NCBI GenBank assembly: GCA_024275695.1
Contig: JAJRYP010000093.1
Location: 1-5,789, forward strand
DNA from: Patescibacteria group bacterium
GTDB taxonomy: Bacteria; Patescibacteriota; Gracilibacteria; UBA1369; PNNO01
Reading direction: 5' to 3'
Length of the DNA stretch: 5,789 nucleotides
The notes beneath the pieces were generated by a model. That model saw nothing but the letters and a program-made list of their open reading frames with translations, searched no databases and had not been told where the DNA came from. Positions 3,751-5,789 of the stretch are shown here, one piece after another; positions within the stretch are counted from its first letter, which is position 1; each line of letters starts with the position of its first letter. Both the position numbers and the translations under genes were made by a program.

Positions 3751-5789
3751 ATGCACAAAAAAACCATCGATGACGTACTAAAGGAATTTAAAACTTCACG
3801 AGACGGATTAACAACGAAAGAAGCATTATTTAGACTAAAAAAGTACGGTGCAAATGAACTTAAAGTGAAAAGGAAGACCCCGTGGTGGCTTCATTTTATT
3901 AAAGAGTTCACCGATTTAATGGTGCTTATTCTTATTTTCGCCGCCGTTATTGCAGGTTTTGCCGGTGAAATGAAGGATGCTGTTGTAATTCTTGTCATTG
4001 TATTTATTAATGCAATTATTGGTTTTGTTCAAAAATATAAGGCCGAAAAGGCAATTGAGGCTTTGAAAAAACTTGTTGCGCCCACGGCCCGCGTAATAAG
4101 GGGCGGCGAGGAAATGGAAATTTCAGCTAAAGAGTTGGTTCCCGGAGATATAATAATCATAAGTGAAGGAGATCGAATTACGGCAGACGCGAGAATTATC
4201 GAAGAAAACGAACTGGAAACGCAAGAAGCGGCCTTAACGGGCGAATCAATGCCTGTTACAAAACATGTTGAAACACAAAAAGAAATAGTTGCGGGCGAAC
4301 ATTCCAATTTCATATACATGGGAACCGACGTTATTCACGGAAGCGGAAAAGCGGTTGTTGTTCATACCGGAATGGATACCAAATTTGGTAATATCGCAAA
4401 TTTGACAACTACTACTAAAAAGGACAAAAGCCCACTCCAGAAAGAACTCTTTAGAATAGGTGCGCTGGTTGGAAAAATAACTTTTTTTATATCCGCGATT
4501 CTAGTTGCAGTCGGATATTTTATTCAAGGCCAGGAATTTGTGGATACTTTTCTTTTTGCCACTTCCGTTGCCGTAGCGGCAGTACCCGAAGGACTTCCGG
4601 CCACCGTTACCATCGCACTCGCGCTCGGTGTTCAACGACTCGCGCGCAAAAAAGCGATTGTCAGACAACTTGCGTCCGTTGAAACACTTGGATCAACGAG
4701 CCACATCTGTACTGACAAAACAGGAACTCTTACGAAGAACCAGATGACTGTGAAGGAACTTTATGTTGATCAGTATGCGGCGCAACTTGGAGGTGCCGGA
4801 TATAAGCCTTACGGACCGATTTTAATTAAAACAAAGACAGGTCAAGCTCATACAATCGGCGATATTGATTCTCGTGAAGAAGATTTTTCCATGCGTCAGA
4901 AAGACATCTCTAAATTCGAAAAGGATGTCATTCCTTTATATAATGCGCTCGAAACGGTAAGCAAAATTAGTACGCTTTGTAACAATGCCAAATTGAGCAT
5001 CGGTAAAGAATCTCGAGAAAAAAGGTATTCCGTTTTAGGCGATCCGACTGAAGGCTCTCTATTAACAATGTCATTAAAACTGGGTTTTGATCCAAAAACA
5101 TTCCTCGATAACTATGAGAAAAAATACGAACTTGCTTTCGATTCGATTCGAAAGCGAATGAGTGTCGTATATAAAGAAAAAGAAACAAACGATTATCATC
5201 TCTATACAAAGGGAGCACCTGATTCGGTTCTTGAACAATGTTCTCATATATTAATGAATGGACGCGTAATTTTGCTTGATAGAGAAACACGTAAAAAAAT
5301 ACTTAAACAGAATGAAGAAATGGCAAAAAGAGCGCTTCGCATAATTGGTTTTGCTTATAAAAAGGTGGAGAAAAAGAAAAAATATCATGTTGAAAACACT
5401 GAAAACGATCTCATATTTGTCGGACTTTGCGGCATGATTGATCCTCCGCGCACGGAGGTGAAAAAAGCTGTAACCTTAGCCAAAAGAGCCGGTATTAAAG
5501 TTTACATAATCACCGGAGATAACGGTCTTACCGCCGAAGCGATCGGAAAACAAATCGGCCTTATTAATCATAAAGATAATCACGAAATCATTACAGGCGC
5601 AGAGCTTGCCAAAATATCTGACAAAAAACTCGATGAAATGTTTAAAGCTCAAGAAAAGGATTATATTTTCGCGCGAGTGGCACCGGAAGACAAACTGCGA
5701 ATCGTTTCCGCTTTAAAACGTGAAGGACACATAGTGGCGGTTACCGGAGATGGCGTTAATGACGCGCCGGCCTTAAAACGTGCGGACAT
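3751..5789 (+). CDS. P-type cation ATPase, P2A (SERCA/PMR1-like, probably Ca2+-exporting), 3'-truncated
   Basis: This is an ATP-driven cation pump of the inner membrane, most likely exporting Ca2+. The frame is open to the window edge; 679 residues are visible against about 880-900 for bacterial relatives, so helices M5/M6-M10 are missing. The N-terminal cation-ATPase domain is about 1-48, M1 about 53-72 and M2 about 76-95. The actuator-loop motif TGES is at 163-166, M3 about 238-258, and M4 carries VAAVPEGLP (275-283) with E280 matching the Ca2+-ligating glutamate of SERCA. The phosphorylation site DKTGTLT begins at D322. The nucleotide domain shows GDPTEGSL (430-437) and KGAP (487-490). DPPR (564-567), TGDN (588-591) and TGDGVNDAPAL (665-675) complete the P-domain hinge. 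All catalytic motifs are intact. Na+ or H+ transport cannot be excluded without M5-M6. The ATG at 3751 is the only plausible start in this frame; it lacks a Shine-Dalgarno. Confidence 0.95.
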   Translation, partial: MHKKTIDDVLKEFKTSRDGLTTKEALFRLKKYGANELKVKRKTPWWLHFIKEFTDLMVLILIFAAVIAGFAGEMKDAVVILVIVFINAIIGFVQKYKAEKAIEALKKLVAPTARVIRGGEEMEISAKELVPGDIIIISEGDRITADARIIEENELETQEAALTGESMPVTKHVETQKEIVAGEHSNFIYMGTDVIHGSGKAVVVHTGMDTKFGNIANLTTTTKKDKSPLQKELFRIGALVGKITFFISAILVAVGYFIQGQEFVDTFLFATSVAVAAVPEGLPATVTIALALGVQRLARKKAIVRQLASVETLGSTSHICTDKTGTLTKNQMTVKELYVDQYAAQLGGAGYKPYGPILIKTKTGQAHTIGDIDSREEDFSMRQKDISKFEKDVIPLYNALETVSKISTLCNNAKLSIGKESREKRYSVLGDPTEGSLLTMSLKLGFDPKTFLDNYEKKYELAFDSIRKRMSVVYKEKETNDYHLYTKGAPDSVLEQCSHILMNGRVILLDRETRKKILKQNEEMAKRALRIIGFAYKKVEKKKKYHVENTENDLIFVGLCGMIDPPRTEVKKAVTLAKRAGIKVYIITGDNGLTAEAIGKQIGLINHKDNHEIITGAELAKISDKKLDEMFKAQEKDYIFARVAPEDKLRIVSALKREGHIVAVTGDGVNDAPALKRAD

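Noticed and set aside
4029..4319. 96-codon minus-strand open frame inside the ATPase gene
   Set aside because: It lies wholly opposite a strongly conserved ATPase region (actuator domain), its translation is low-complexity Ser/Ile/Ala, and it matches no family I recognise.
4967..5290. 107-codon minus-strand open frame inside the ATPase gene
   Set aside because: Antisense to the conserved nucleotide-binding domain with GDPTEG and KGAP; no coding signature of its own.
1..5789. Search for mobile elements, CRISPR arrays, defence genes or integrated phage
   Set aside because: No transposase, integrase, spaced repeats or attachment-site duplications are visible; all coding space is taken by housekeeping genes and a cation pump.

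Overview
The window is bacterial chromosome with every recognisable gene on the + strand. It carries the 3' end of a ribosomal-protein/RNA-polymerase operon (rpsD partial, rpoA, rplQ, rplM, rpsI), then trmD, then a P-type cation ATPase gene cut by the right edge. Moderate-to-low GC, A-rich coding sequence and compact genes suggest a streamlined bacterium. The RpoA N-terminus (MHQIQEEIG...GDNH) and the clipped TrmD tail would fit a Candidate Phyla Radiation (Patescibacteria) genome such as a Peregrinibacteria-like lineage. That placement is an impression from protein character, not a proof. None of the roughly 1,784 readable codons is an in-frame TGA and all six visible stops are TAA, so the UGA=Gly code of Gracilibacteria and Absconditabacteria is not supported.

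Layout. Positions 2-2826 form a tight same-strand cluster with gaps of 35, 54, 44 and 7 nt: uS4, RNA polymerase alpha, bL17, uL13 and uS9. This is the classic end of the alpha operon joined directly to rplM-rpsI. Two of the spacers hold small RNA hairpins. Positions 2827-3053 are a 227-nt non-coding gap with a good extended -10 sigma70-type promoter, a 12-bp palindrome and three copies of an 8-nt box. trmD occupies 3054-3701. Its last codons overlap the -35 region of a second extended -10 promoter, whose -10 sits inside a 20-bp near-perfect dyad. That promoter drives a P2A-type (SERCA-like) cation ATPase from 3751 to beyond 5789, with 679 residues visible.

How it works together. The first block builds ribosomes and RNA polymerase. 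TrmD makes m1G37 in tRNA, which prevents +1 frameshifting, so it belongs functionally with the translation genes, though here it seems to have its own promoter. The ATPase is functionally separate (probably Ca2+ export) and seems to be its own transcription unit, possibly controlled by a repressor at the dyad.

No start codon in the window has a Shine-Dalgarno sequence; AT-rich leaders (often TAATTAA) precede the ATGs. I find no mobile element, CRISPR, RNA gene or defence system, and nothing I would call a new multi-gene system. The noteworthy signals are regulatory and small-scale.
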